64,000 nt of DNA from Pseudoalteromonas luteoviolacea NCIMB 1942 (GCF_001625595.1 NZ_AUXT01000161.1:1-64000); one strand, 5' to 3'. Positions 36,425 to 45,328 are shown, counted from the stretch's first letter. Translations and numbers: made by a program. Notes: generated by a model from the sequence alone, not told the origin.

Positions 36425-38932
36425 ATGAGAAAGCCAGCTATGGACTTTAGCACTGGTTTGTTAGTCCTGCTTTTTGTGATTTTTGCACTTTTTACTGGGG
36501 CATTCGTTCGCCATATATTAAAAGGTACTCAAATCCCTTACACCGTAGCCCTGTTATTACTTGGTATTATCATAGGATTACTGCAGCGCGCCGACCTATT
36601 TCAATCTGAAGCGCAAGCTTTTGGCGACAGCCTAGTACTCATTGCCGACATTGATTCTCACTTGTTTCTCTACTTGTTTTTACCCACTCTTATCTTCGAA
36701 AGTGCCTTTGTTATGGAAGTACATTTGTTTAGACGCATGTTCACTCAAATAGCATTACTTGCCGTACCCGGTCTCATGCTGGCCATTTGGCTTACCGCAG
36801 AGCTTATTTTTGCAATAACACCGTATTCGTGGCAATGGAGCTGGGCTGTGTGCTTGATGTTTGGGGCACTGATAAGCGCCACAGATCCTGTCGCTGTTGT
36901 CGCACTGCTTAAGGAAGTAAGCTCTCGTAAACGGTTAGAAACATTGATTGAAGGCGAATCCTTATTAAATGACGGTACGGCAATTGTGTTCTTTTCGCTA
37001 TTTTTTACTTGGGTTAGTGCGACGTTTTCTGGTGCCGATATTGGCGGGATAACCTCTCCTCTACATGTCACTGTTGAGTTTATCAAGGTCGTTTTGGTTG
37101 GTTTAATTATTGGCTTTGTAGTTGGCTGGCTATGTATTTTGTGGATAGAACGGGTTTTTAACGATCCTATGATTGAAATTTCTCTGACTATTGCCGCTGC
37201 TTATTCAGTCTTTTTTATCGCCGAAAATTTCCACGTTTCAGGTGTGGTTGCAGTTGTAACACTGGCGATTATTTTTGCGAGTATAGGCCGTACCCGCATT
37301 AGCCCCGAAGTTGCAGGTTTTTTGCATCATTTTTGGGAAATGATGGCACACATGGCTAATACCTTAATATTCCTGTTAGTTGGAATCTTAGTCGCTATCA
37401 GAGTGCCATTAGATGACATGCAAGCCTGGCAAATGCTGTTTGTTTTGTATGGCGGTATTTTGCTGATTCGCGCCTTTTCAATTGCGGTGTTTATGCCCGC
37501 ACTAAAACGGCTCGGCATTGGGATAAACCTCGCCAAAGCTTCTGTACTTTGTTGGGGTGGTCTGCGAGGCGCGGTTTCGTTAGCTCTAGCATTAGCCGTG
37601 GTCGCAAGTGATGTCATACCAAAAGAGATAGGTGATCGCGTGCTCTTTTTATGTGCAGGAATTGTGGTGCTCACGATTATAGTAAATGGTTCAACAATGG
37701 GGCTGCTGCTAAAATTACTGGGTCTCAACACCTTACCACCCGCCAAACAAGCTACAGTAGATAAGGCGCACGCAAAAATTAGTGCAGAACTTCACGCTAT
37801 GCTGCCTCAGATGATGACAAATGAATTCTTAAAAGGAGCAGACTGGGAAGCCGTAAAGCTAAAGTCCCAGTTAAAACATGTAGACGAAGTGAAAAATACC
37901 GACACAGTATCTGAGCAAGAACTTGATGTAGCTTACAAAAGAAGATTGCTCGAAACGGAAAGAAAACACTATTGGACTCAGTTTGAACAAGGGATGTTAA
38001 GTAAACAAGCAACGGCTAAGCTTGTTGAAGCGGTAGAGCAAGCTCTTGACGGAGAGCCCTGCATTGGTCCAAGGGCCTTTATTTACGGTACTTGGCAAAT
38101 GCCTGCTTGGCTCGCCCCAATAAGAAGCTACCATTGGCTGAATCGATTATTGCTTAAACTTTACTTTGACAAACTTGCCCTAGGCTATGATATTGCTCGC
38201 GGTTTTATTCATGCACAAGAGGCGCTAGAAAGCCATGTACATGCGCTTGCGCCAAATCAACAAGTTGCCCAAGAGGTTATGAACTCTGTGATTGCGAATA
38301 AAAAGACCACACTTGAAAAAATAGCAGCGCTTCGAGATAGCTTTCCGGAAATAATTCAAGCGTTACAATCACAAGCTGCAACTCGGCTTCTCCTAAATCG
38401 AGAACGCGCGGTGATAATCGAGCAACTCAAACAAGCTGTTCTAGACAAGCCCGAAGCTCAAAGGCTACTTATGTCTGTCGAAGACAGAATGCAAGCACTT
38501 CAAAATCAGACCATATTTAAGACAACGCAAGAACAACGCTTGGTAAACGACATTCCTTGGGCAAGGCGCCTTTGCCAACAGACTCGAGAAAAGCTGTCTA
38601 CACTGATCGAACACAACGTTTATGAGGCCGGCCAAATAATCTGTGACGCAAACCAGCCACTAAATAAAATTGGCATAGTAAGTAGAGGCAGCATAAAAGA
38701 GCATTGGACTGTAATGAGTGACTCAGAACAAAGGCATATATGCACTAGCAAAGGTCCTGGGGAGTCCATTGCCCTTCTAACGCTATTCACCGCCACCAGT
38801 AAAACGCAATGCGTGAGTGAAACACCATGCGATGTAATGTGGATCTCTTGCGACAAGTTGAAACAGCTAATGCAAAAAGATAATCAGCTAACACAGGTGA
38901 TCTGCAAGCTTATGCAAGATTATTCTTTATAA
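36425..38932 (+). CDS. CPA1 Na+/H+ antiporter with long C-terminal domain, cNMP-binding-like
   Basis: 835 residues. Twelve or so membrane helices (about 10-430) contain the CPA1 motifs GALISATDPVAVVALLKE and EGESLLNDGTAIVFFSLFF, the latter with the ion-binding ND. After a long helical cytoplasmic region (about 440-715) comes a beta-roll resembling a cyclic-nucleotide-binding domain (about 720-835: YEAGQIICDANQPLNKIGIVSRGSIKEHW). The typical phosphate-binding cassette (an RSA-like arginine) is not evident, so ligand binding is doubtful. Expected to exchange cytoplasmic cations for protons. Start could also be the ATG at 36440. Confidence 0.9.
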   Translation: MRKPAMDFSTGLLVLLFVIFALFTGAFVRHILKGTQIPYTVALLLLGIIIGLLQRADLFQSEAQAFGDSLVLIADIDSHLFLYLFLPTLIFESAFVMEVHLFRRMFTQIALLAVPGLMLAIWLTAELIFAITPYSWQWSWAVCLMFGALISATDPVAVVALLKEVSSRKRLETLIEGESLLNDGTAIVFFSLFFTWVSATFSGADIGGITSPLHVTVEFIKVVLVGLIIGFVVGWLCILWIERVFNDPMIEISLTIAAAYSVFFIAENFHVSGVVAVVTLAIIFASIGRTRISPEVAGFLHHFWEMMAHMANTLIFLLVGILVAIRVPLDDMQAWQMLFVLYGGILLIRAFSIAVFMPALKRLGIGINLAKASVLCWGGLRGAVSLALALAVVASDVIPKEIGDRVLFLCAGIVVLTIIVNGSTMGLLLKLLGLNTLPPAKQATVDKAHAKISAELHAMLPQMMTNEFLKGADWEAVKLKSQLKHVDEVKNTDTVSEQELDVAYKRRLLETERKHYWTQFEQGMLSKQATAKLVEAVEQALDGEPCIGPRAFIYGTWQMPAWLAPIRSYHWLNRLLLKLYFDKLALGYDIARGFIHAQEALESHVHALAPNQQVAQEVMNSVIANKKTTLEKIAALRDSFPEIIQALQSQAATRLLLNRERAVIIEQLKQAVLDKPEAQRLLMSVEDRMQALQNQTIFKTTQEQRLVNDIPWARRLCQQTREKLSTLIEHNVYEAGQIICDANQPLNKIGIVSRGSIKEHWTVMSDSEQRHICTSKGPGESIALLTLFTATSKTQCVSETPCDVMWISCDKLKQLMQKDNQLTQVICKLMQDYSL

Positions 38933-38953
38933 ACAAGTTGAAGTATCTCTGTT

Positions 38954-38981
38954 TAGGCTTATTTAAACCTAAATAAGCCTA
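38954..38981 (+). terminator. Stem-loop after the antiporter
   Basis: A perfect 12-bp stem TAGGCTTATTTA / TAAATAAGCCTA with an AACC loop, 22 bp after the antiporter stop. No T-run follows. Confidence 0.6.
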
Positions 38982-39001
38982 TGGACATTACACATGAAAA
39001 A

Positions 39002-39268
39002 CTAAGCAATGGGGTGCTCGTAGTCTTTTGATGCCATAGCGGGAACAAGCTCTGTAATTGTGAAACTCACTGCACCACTTTGTACAAATGGTTCTGCATT
39101 TAATACTTTGATTCATTGAAATCAGCAGCCCACCCGTTCTTGGTACTTTTTGCCGCCAAACATCAGTTTATTTGCTCAATATTCTCGTTCAAGGTCTCGC
39201 TTGTGCTGTTCTGTCAACTCTAGTGTGACTATATCCATATTTATAAAGCTCATATCCACTAGAAACAT
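39002..39268 (-). pseudogene. YciI-like (YCII-related) protein pseudogene
   Basis: An ATG at 39266-39268 with GAGGGA upstream begins MFLVDMSFINMDIVTLELTE, like YciI-type small enzymes. The reading frame hits a TGA after 32 residues, continues as ANKLMFGGKK in a second frame, then picks up NAEPFVQSGAVSFTIT and ASKDYEHPIA in a further frame before the TAG at 39002-39004. So the frame is broken at least twice and partly deleted. It is divergent from the broken HxlR regulator, suggesting a once-functional regulator/target pair. Confidence 0.75.
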
Positions 39269-39299
39269 AATTCCCTCGCTTTTTTAAATTATTAGAAGC

Positions 39300-39675
39300 G
39301 CAAGAGTTTCAACACACCACTACCAAATAAATCAGTGAAAGGCTCCAGCTCAGGTGTCGCAATCATAGCGGTATTTGACTTGCTGGGCCGAAAATGGAAT
39401 ATGAGAATTCTACGGGAGCTAAGTTCGAGCTCATTGAGCTTTAGAGCTTTAGAGCTTTAGAGCTTTACAGGCGAGATGCGATGGGATGACTCCATCTGTT
39501 GTAAATTCCAGACTTAAACAGTTAACAGAGGCTCAATTGATAATTACTTCGTCAGAGGGTACCAACTAACAGAATTAGGTGTGTCTTTAATGACAACCCT
39601 AGATCCACTGAGAAATTGGGCGAAAGAATGGGAAACTAAGCTTAAGAAGGGCGTGTTGTCTTTGTCGCGTTAGGG
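39300..39675 (+). pseudogene. HxlR family regulator pseudogene
   Basis: AVFDLLGRKWNMRILREL (from 39369) is the HxlR N-terminus, then SSSLSFRAL, a break, and in other frames QARCDGMTPSVVNSRLKQLTEAQLI and YQLTELGVSLMTTLDPLRNWAKEW, which are the HxlR recognition helix, wing and C-terminal helix. Two lesions: expansion of an 8-bp repeat (39436-39467), adding 16 bp and a TAG at 39458-39460, and a 1-bp loss near 39558. No start ATG survives. HxlR proteins are winged-helix regulators of aldehyde or electrophile stress genes. Confidence 0.82.
39436..39467 (+). repeat. Four-copy 8-bp tandem repeat inside the HxlR pseudogene
   Basis: GAGCTTTA is repeated four times without error. Alignment to the HxlR pattern indicates two copies in the intact frame; the two extra copies shift the frame and introduce the stop. 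Confidence 0.9.
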
Positions 39676-39794
39676 CTAATTCCTGCGTAACTAGTTCCAT
39701 AAGGATTACAGCCTACCAACTCAATATTAAACGTTTCGTTACCTGCTGCATGCATAGACATTGCGTTAAAAAAGATGAATGCAATCTTTCTCAC
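39642..39794 (-). CDS. Small putative exported peptide or gene remnant
   Basis: 50 codons from a GTG at 39792-39794 with AGGAAG four bases upstream. The start VRKIAFIFFNAMSMHAAG resembles a signal peptide, followed by NETFNIELVGCNPYGTSYAG. No family recognised. It overlaps the end of the HxlR pseudogene, so it may be the 5' fragment of a larger exported protein cut off by rearrangement. Confidence 0.35.
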   Translation of the reverse strand: MRKIAFIFFNAMSMHAAGNETFNIELVGCNPYGTSYAGISPNATKTTRPS

Positions 39795-39947
39795 TTAGCT
39801 TCCTATATTTGACGTAGATACTTATTAAATAATTTTATTATTGGAGATTGTGTTGTGTTCCTAGGGTTACCACAAGCATTTAACGTGAAATTGTTAGATT
39901 TAAGCTAATAATCAAACAAACTCGAAGCCATGTTTTATCGAATTTGT

Positions 39948-40433
39948 TTAACACACATTAAGCTTACTTATTAGCTGCGCAGCAGTATGTTGACTGTATA
40001 CTTTTATACCATGAGCAGAGAGTAATTGGGCAGTAACGCCAGATCCGGAAATCTTATTACCTGAAAATGTGCCATCGTAAATTTTCTGACTGCCGCAAGA
40101 TGGGCTACCCTCAGCCAAAATCGCATATTTAATGTTCTGTGCTTGGCAAAGTCTTAACGCTTGCCTTGCTCCATCTAAAAACTCGATGGTAACATCAACA
40201 CCATCATCGCCCACTACGCGTGCGCTACCCTTAATAACGTCACTTCCATAGCCACCTATAATTTCAGCAGGCGCTCTCGGAATTGGCAAACCAGCGGATA
40301 CTTCTGGGCAAAAAATCGCGAGTTCTACATTTAAATCTAGCCACTGTCTATCGGTTTTGTCCAAACATAAACTGCTGCCGTTATATCTCACTTTATTCCC
40401 AACCAAACACGCACTAACGAATACTTTTTGCAT
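39948..40433 (-). CDS. DUF523 family protein
   Basis: 161 residues of the DUF523 (YbbK-like) family: the N-terminal SACLVGNKVRYNGSS and AILAEGSPSCGS with conserved cysteines. The family is widespread but its biochemical role is unknown; the Cys pattern suggests metal or thiol chemistry. It looks intact although it lies among pseudogenes. Confidence 0.9.
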   Translation of the reverse strand: MQKVFVSACLVGNKVRYNGSSLCLDKTDRQWLDLNVELAIFCPEVSAGLPIPRAPAEIIGGYGSDVIKGSARVVGDDGVDVTIEFLDGARQALRLCQAQNIKYAILAEGSPSCGSQKIYDGTFSGNKISGSGVTAQLLSAHGIKVYSQHTAAQLISKLNVC

Positions 40434-40526
40434 CAGCTACTCCCACGGCAAAAGCTATATCATGCGTAGTCTATATCGTTTAAATAAAAAATGTTCTAAG
40501 TGGAACAAAATAAGCCGTGCACACTT

Positions 40527-40760
40527 TTAAAATTGCCTATTTTCACAAGGTAATGACCAAATATCATGGGTTAGATTGAACCTTTCAAAAATTGCTTTGG
40601 CTTCTGTTATAAACCATTTTTCCCACTCTGGATTTAAATGTTTGCCATACCACACCTTAGCGAACTCCCAAACATGCTCAATTGGTTGCACATCACCTTT
40701 ATTCATGTGATGACGTTGGCACCACTTATTGATTTGCGCTTGCGACTCAAACAAAAGCAT
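40527..40760 (-). CDS. Small alkylmercury-lyase-like protein
   Basis: 77 residues: [46 protein letters not shown]. Similar 70-75-residue stand-alone proteins are often labelled alkylmercury lyase family, but the mercury-binding cysteines of MerB are missing, so this is not evidence of organomercury resistance. No ribosome site is visible upstream, and the start abuts the amylase remnant, so expression may be disturbed. Length matches the small-protein group. Confidence 0.6.
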   Translation of the reverse strand: MLLFESQAQINKWCQRHHMNKGDVQPIEHVWEFAKVWYGKHLNPEWEKWFITEAKAIFERFNLTHDIWSLPCENRQF

Positions 40761-41111
40761 AGTGCTGCAAGTGTAAATAAAATAAAATTACCAATCGCTG
40801 CAAGCTTTGCTGTACTTGCCTCAACAACATTTGTTCACCTTTTTGAATGGTCATGGCCAGATGTCGCTAAAGAGTGCGACACATTTTTAGGTCTGCGGTC
40901 CAAATATCCCCACCAAATGAACATCACATGCAATCAATCGTGGACTAGATATCAACCAGTGAGTTACCAACTTAAAAGCCGAGGCGGTGATTGCAACGCT
41001 TTTGTCGATATGGTTTCTAGATGTAAAGCAGCAGGTGTAGACATCTATGTCGATGCAGTCACAAACCACACGGCAGGGGTACAGGCACTGCATTTCACTC
41101 AGGCGTCGTAG
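40758..41111 (+). pseudogene. GH13 alpha-amylase N-terminal remnant
   Basis: [39 protein letters not shown] reads as signal peptide plus the opening of a chloride-dependent alpha-amylase like the Pseudoalteromonas haloplanktis enzyme. After this the frame shifts (the QISPPNEH block is in another frame), then returns as [47 protein letters not shown]. The start codon is lost (GTA) and everything beyond about residue 110 is gone, including the catalytic residues. It cannot encode an active amylase. Confidence 0.88.
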
Positions 41112-41132
41112 CACCGCAACTTCCAACATAGA

Positions 41133-41165
41133 CTGATAACCAATTAACCTGCCTTTGGTTATCAG
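41133..41165 (-). terminator. Stem-loop downstream of mesD
   Basis: An 11-bp perfect stem CTGATAACCAA / TTGGTTATCAG with an 11-nt loop, about 58 bp past the mesD stop. The T-run is absent, so its strength is uncertain. Confidence 0.5.
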
Positions 41166-41222
41166 ACTCAAGCAACGGTTGCATTACATTCGTTGATTTT
41201 TATAAATTTCTTCTTTTTGCAA

Positions 41223-42254
41223 TTATAAAGCTGAAAGCTCTTTACGTACAATCTCTGCACCCGCACTCAGTGCACTTAATTTATCTCTCGCTACAGAACG
41301 CGACAATGGCGCCAAGCCACAGTTTGTGCATGGGTACAACTTATCTGCATCAACATATTTTAATGCTTTACGCAGTGTGTGTGCCACTTCTTCCGGTGTC
41401 TCAATGGTATTTGTCGCAACATCAATTGCGCCAACCATGATTTTTTTCCCTCGTACCAACTCTAGTAATTCAATCGGCACGCGTGAGTTATGGCACTCTA
41501 ATGAAATAATGTCGATATTTGATTGCTGAAGCTTTGGAAATACTTCTTCGTACTGCCTCCATTCAGAACCTAGGGTTTTTTTCCAATCCGTATTTGCTTT
41601 AATTCCGTAGCCGTAACAAATATGTACTGCGGTTTCGCACTTCAAACCTTCAATAGCTCTTTCCAAGCATGCTATGCCCCAGGCATTTACTTCTTCGAAG
41701 AATACATTAAATGCAGGCTCATCGAACTGAATAATATCAACACCTGCCGCTTCCAGTTCTTTAGCCTCTTGGTTGAGTATCTTTGCAAATTCCCAAGCCA
41801 ACTTTTCTCGGCTTTGATAATGGGCGTCGTACAATGTGTCGATCATCGTCATAGGGCCTGGTAGTGCCCATTTAATCGGTTTATCTGTTTGCGAACGAAG
41901 AAATTTGGCATCTTCAACGAACACTGGCTTTTGACGACTTACCGGGCCAACAACAGTTGGCACGCTGGCGTCATAACGATTACGAATACGAACCATCTCA
42001 CGCTTTTCAAAATCTACGCCGTCCAAGTGCTCAATAAAAGTTGTCACAAAATGCTGACGAGTTTGCTCTCCGTCACTGACAATATCAACACCAGAAAATT
42101 CCTGCTCCTGCAATGAAACGCGAAGTGCATCATGTTTACCACCAACTAGTGCGTCTCCTTCAAGTTTCCACGGTGACCAAAGTACTTCTGGCTCTGCAAG
42201 CCAAGAGGGTTTAGGTAAACTACCAGCTGTTGATGTGGGTAATAAAGTTTTCAT
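41223..42254 (-). CDS. mesD: Folate-independent methionine synthase, MesD-like
   Basis: 343 residues corresponding to the C-terminal catalytic half of MetE only. Zinc ligands are readable: HICYG, and YPCTNCGLAPLSR near the C-terminus; WALPGPMTM and IIQFDEPAF are typical MetE core blocks. Core-only MetE proteins fall into several families; the one paired with a DUF1852 partner is MesD, which makes methionine from homocysteine without folate and needs MesX and oxygen. The partner gene lies directly upstream. Likely controlled by the MetJ boxes upstream of mesX. Confidence 0.87.
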   Translation of the reverse strand: MKTLLPTSTAGSLPKPSWLAEPEVLWSPWKLEGDALVGGKHDALRVSLQEQEFSGVDIVSDGEQTRQHFVTTFIEHLDGVDFEKREMVRIRNRYDASVPTVVGPVSRQKPVFVEDAKFLRSQTDKPIKWALPGPMTMIDTLYDAHYQSREKLAWEFAKILNQEAKELEAAGVDIIQFDEPAFNVFFEEVNAWGIACLERAIEGLKCETAVHICYGYGIKANTDWKKTLGSEWRQYEEVFPKLQQSNIDIISLECHNSRVPIELLELVRGKKIMVGAIDVATNTIETPEEVAHTLRKALKYVDADKLYPCTNCGLAPLSRSVARDKLSALSAGAEIVRKELSAL

Positions 42255-42378
42255 AATTAATGCCGCTGTATTTTAAATTGTTTTAAGTTTTCGTTAGCTT
42301 GTCTTGTGAAGCGAACTCTATCTAGTAACGAGCTAGAGCTACCGATGCAAGCTAACAAACTATAGATTATTCACTTAG

Positions 42379-43353
42379 TTAAGCGTAACTAGCTGACCAT
42401 TGTTCAAGAATAGTCTGGTAAGGTTTGATGAAGTTCTCTTCAGCAAACTTACCTTGCTCTTTGGCTAATCGACTGCGCTCTTCTCTGTCATACACAATTT
42501 GAGTAATCGAATGGTCAAGGTTCTTAAGGTTTGGTCTATAACAAGCACCTGCAACAGCGTTTGCATTATATATTTCTGGACGATAAATTCTTTGGAAAGT
42601 ACCCATCGTACTAATGGTGCTGATCAATTCAAGATTACTATAGTCGTTGAGTAAGTCACCAAAGAAGTAAAAAGCTAACGGTGCCACGCTATTTGGCGGC
42701 ATGAAGTAACGTACTTGTAACCCCATTTTCTTAAAGTATTGCTCGGTTAAGGAAGACTCATTTGGCAAGTACTCAAACCCAAGCACAGGGTGCTGATTTT
42801 CTGTTCTGTGATAAGTTTTGTTATCAGATACACTTAGACAAATAACTGGCGGCTTTTTAAAATTGTTTTTGTAAGTTTCTGAATTAACGAAATACTTAAA
42901 CAGCTTACCATGCAAGTCACCGAAGTTATCTGGAATACTAAACTGAGGCTGATCTTTGTTGTGATCTAGCAGTAACACACTAAAGTCATAGTCGCGAACA
43001 TAAGATGAGAAGTTATTACCTACAATACCTTCAATACGCTCACCTGTTTTGTTGTCTAAGACGTATGTTTTTAGTACTTCGATTGAAGGAAAGGTCTCAC
43101 CACTACCTTGAATATCCATATCAACAGAAACTATCTCAAGTTCTACCGAATATCGATCACCAGCTGGATTATCCCAATGTGCCAAGGCGTTAAAGCTATT
43201 ATCAATCATTTGTAAAGCATTACGTAAATTGGCCTGACGGCTCTCGCCTCTTGCTAAGTTAGCAAAGTTGGTTGTAATACGCGTGCTGTTTGACGGGTGA
43301 TAATTTTCGTCAAGACGAAGGCTTTTAATTGTAAACGTAAATTCTTTATTCAT
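42379..43353 (-). CDS. mesX: DUF1852 protein, MesX-like partner of methionine synthase
   Basis: 324 residues of the DUF1852 family, recognised from FTFTIKSLRLDENYHPSNSTRITTNFANLARGESRQANLRNALQMID and the C-terminal Y-rich EENFIKPYQTILEQWSASYA. MesX is required by MesD; it is thought to generate or deliver the methyl donor, which is still not known. It precedes mesD by 124 bp on the same strand and is preceded by three tandem MetJ boxes, so the pair is expected to be induced under methionine limitation. Confidence 0.87.
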   Translation of the reverse strand: MNKEFTFTIKSLRLDENYHPSNSTRITTNFANLARGESRQANLRNALQMIDNSFNALAHWDNPAGDRYSVELEIVSVDMDIQGSGETFPSIEVLKTYVLDNKTGERIEGIVGNNFSSYVRDYDFSVLLLDHNKDQPQFSIPDNFGDLHGKLFKYFVNSETYKNNFKKPPVICLSVSDNKTYHRTENQHPVLGFEYLPNESSLTEQYFKKMGLQVRYFMPPNSVAPLAFYFFGDLLNDYSNLELISTISTMGTFQRIYRPEIYNANAVAGACYRPNLKNLDHSITQIVYDREERSRLAKEQGKFAEENFIKPYQTILEQWSASYA

Positions 43354-43475
43354 GATGATCTTGTATCCAAATTTTAGGTAAAACCTTAAATAATTTCTCC
43401 CCCTAGACTCGGCTTTTTAGCCTTATCTTATAATTCTAAAATCGGATGTTTGGTTTACATCTCATTAGGATTTTT

Positions 43476-43499
43476 AGAATTCTAGACGTCTAGAGCTTT
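43476..43499 (-). promoter_or_regulatory. MetJ operator (three tandem met boxes)
   Basis: Three adjacent 8-bp units AGAATTCT, AGACGTCT and AGAGCTTT; the central one is the exact MetJ consensus. They lie about 125 bp upstream of mesX. MetJ binds tandem boxes cooperatively with S-adenosylmethionine. Confidence 0.85.
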
Positions 43500-43842
43500 T
43501 CGTTGAGTTATTTATACGTGGATACTGGGTTATTTCAAAATGTTATAAATTCAAATTGATCATGAGTAAAATTCATAACCAATGAAACCGCGGCCCACAA
43601 AGGACATCTAGCCATCTTGATGGAAATTAATGTTAAACGTGAGGTAAATTCATAATTAGATTTACTTTCTCAATATCAGCCGCCATTTCATCACATTATA
43701 AAATTAAGTTATTGTTTTTTATAAATTACATTTAATTTGAAAAGTTAATTATTGGGTGTTACCTAGTTAAATATGCTTAAAAACGTCATGGTGCGAACGT
43801 AATTTCATTCATGTAGTATTGCAGCCCCAAATATAAAAAAAT
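43500..43842. other. Intergenic region without recognised gene
   Basis: About 340 bp of AT-rich DNA between the met boxes and the TauE-like gene. No credible ORF. It should contain the promoter of the TauE-like gene. Confidence 0.45.
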
Positions 43843-44661
43843 GTGAATGGAATGAGTGAATTGTTGTTGTTGATTGTATATTGTGCACTGCTAGGCAGCG
43901 GTGTTGGTTTTTTGGCCGGGCTACTCGGTATTGGTGGCGGATTAGTCATAGTCCCTATATTAAGTATTATTTTACTTCAATTTGAAGTGTTACCTGCTGA
44001 GCAAGTGGTTGTAGCTGCAATTGCAACGTCATTGGCATCTATACTTTTTACATCGACATCTTCAGCCATTGCGCATCACAAAAATGGCAACGTCCCTTGG
44101 GAGCTAGCGCCGTGGATAATGACTGGCGTCGCGCTAGGTGCCCTGATAAGTGGATTCCTAGCAGCAATGTTACCAGAGCAAATAGTCAGGTGGGTTTTTG
44201 CTATAAGCGTCGCGCTCATATCTGTGAAAATGTTTTATAGCAGTGCTAAAAGTGATGAAGAGCGTAAGATGCCAAACAAAGGCCTATTAACGGTCTTAAC
44301 AACGATTACTGGTGGGCTGTCTGCAATGATTGGCATAGGCGGTGGAGCCTTATTAGTTCCGTTGCTGACCTTCTTTTCTGTGAACATGAAAAAAGCAATT
44401 GGATGTGCATCAGCATGTGGGATCGTTATCGCGCTTTTTGGTTCAATCGGTTACATAAGTTCTGGCATTGCGCACTTTGATTTGAAAGACGGCTTTGCTG
44501 GGTTTGTTTACTTGCCTGCGTTACTGGGGATTGTTTGTACCTCTTGGTTTACCGCGCCTTTAGGCGCCAAAGCGACAAATTACTTGCCAGTTTCAACGGT
44601 AAAGAAAATCTTTTCAGTACTGTTAGTCGTTATGGCAGCGAATATGATTCTAAACCAATAA
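43843..44661 (+). CDS. TauE/SafE (TSUP) family transporter
   Basis: 272 residues with eight membrane helices and the TSUP signature LLGIGGGLVIVPIL repeated as MIGIGGGALLVPLLTFF. These proteins export sulfite, sulfoacetate or other small organic acids. GTG at 43843 and ATG at 43852 are both possible starts, and neither has a strong ribosome site. Proximity to methionine synthesis suggests sulfur metabolism but this is only positional. Confidence 0.9.
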   Translation: MNGMSELLLLIVYCALLGSGVGFLAGLLGIGGGLVIVPILSIILLQFEVLPAEQVVVAAIATSLASILFTSTSSAIAHHKNGNVPWELAPWIMTGVALGALISGFLAAMLPEQIVRWVFAISVALISVKMFYSSAKSDEERKMPNKGLLTVLTTITGGLSAMIGIGGGALLVPLLTFFSVNMKKAIGCASACGIVIALFGSIGYISSGIAHFDLKDGFAGFVYLPALLGIVCTSWFTAPLGAKATNYLPVSTVKKIFSVLLVVMAANMILNQ

Positions 44662-44671
44662 ATCTCCATTT

Positions 44672-44699
44672 GAGGGCCAATTGATTTAATCTGGCCCTC
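44672..44699 (+). terminator. Stem-loop after the TauE-like gene
   Basis: GAGGGCCA / TGGCCCTC, 8-bp perfect stem with a 12-nt loop, 10 bp after the stop; followed by GTTCTG, so the T-run is poor. Confidence 0.6.
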
Positions 44700-44758
44700 G
44701 TTCTGAATATACATGTGTCAGGCATGTATCAATTTAGGTTGCACCGACGTAAATAACT

Positions 44759-45328
44759 TTACTGCCCTGTTAAGGTCATTTGTGTGCCAATAAGCACTAA
44801 AAACCAGAATACTAAACCAATAAAAATCCATACAAAATTTAATAATGTGAATCTGTCATTAGCACTGCCTGAAGGATCTGAACTGGCCAAGTTCACAAGT
44901 GTTTGCGCCTTGTATAGGCAAAAACTTGCAACAAACAAAGTAACATACATTGCGTATGCACTGAGTGGTAAGCCTATTCCTTTGTCAGCTAAACGACCTA
45001 AAATGTTACCAAGAATGGATATCAAAACGAATACGGTTGCAAAATGTATTATTCTACTTGGCTTTTTTTTGCAGTTTATTTCATGTTTGGTTTCAAATAG
45101 TGAAAACAGCGAGTGAGCAAAAAAGATTGAAAAAATACCTCTCGCAATAGGCCAAATATCCTCACCAGAGCTCTTTTTATACTCGCTCCAATGCTCATAA
45201 AACCAGTAAACGGAATAAAACCCAAAAGTCATTAAGTTGAGCGTCCAAAGCTTTCTCGCTGATACTATGTAAAAGTGCATTTTTGCAGGTTCGTCTGTAA
45301 TTGACTTAGGTAAAACTTCTTCTGTCAT
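44759..45328 (-). CDS. Hypothetical membrane protein
   Basis: 189 residues with four membrane helices. The N-terminal FYIVSARKLWTLNLMTFGFYSVYWFYEHW looks like a conserved family block found in many gammaproteobacterial membrane proteins of unknown function. No operon partner; it is convergent with the TauE-like gene and lies just beyond the decayed glucosidase. Confidence 0.7.
   Translation of the reverse strand: MTEEVLPKSITDEPAKMHFYIVSARKLWTLNLMTFGFYSVYWFYEHWSEYKKSSGEDIWPIARGIFSIFFAHSLFSLFETKHEINCKKKPSRIIHFATVFVLISILGNILGRLADKGIGLPLSAYAMYVTLFVASFCLYKAQTLVNLASSDPSGSANDRFTLLNFVWIFIGLVFWFLVLIGTQMTLTGQ

Noticed and set aside
40527..40760. Organomercurial lyase (MerB) call
   Set aside because: Only similarity to a small alkylmercury-lyase-labelled group; MerB catalytic cysteines are absent and no mer genes are nearby.
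39948..41111. Genomic island with insertion sequences
   Set aside because: The region is pseudogene-rich, but no transposase, integrase or terminal inverted repeats were found.
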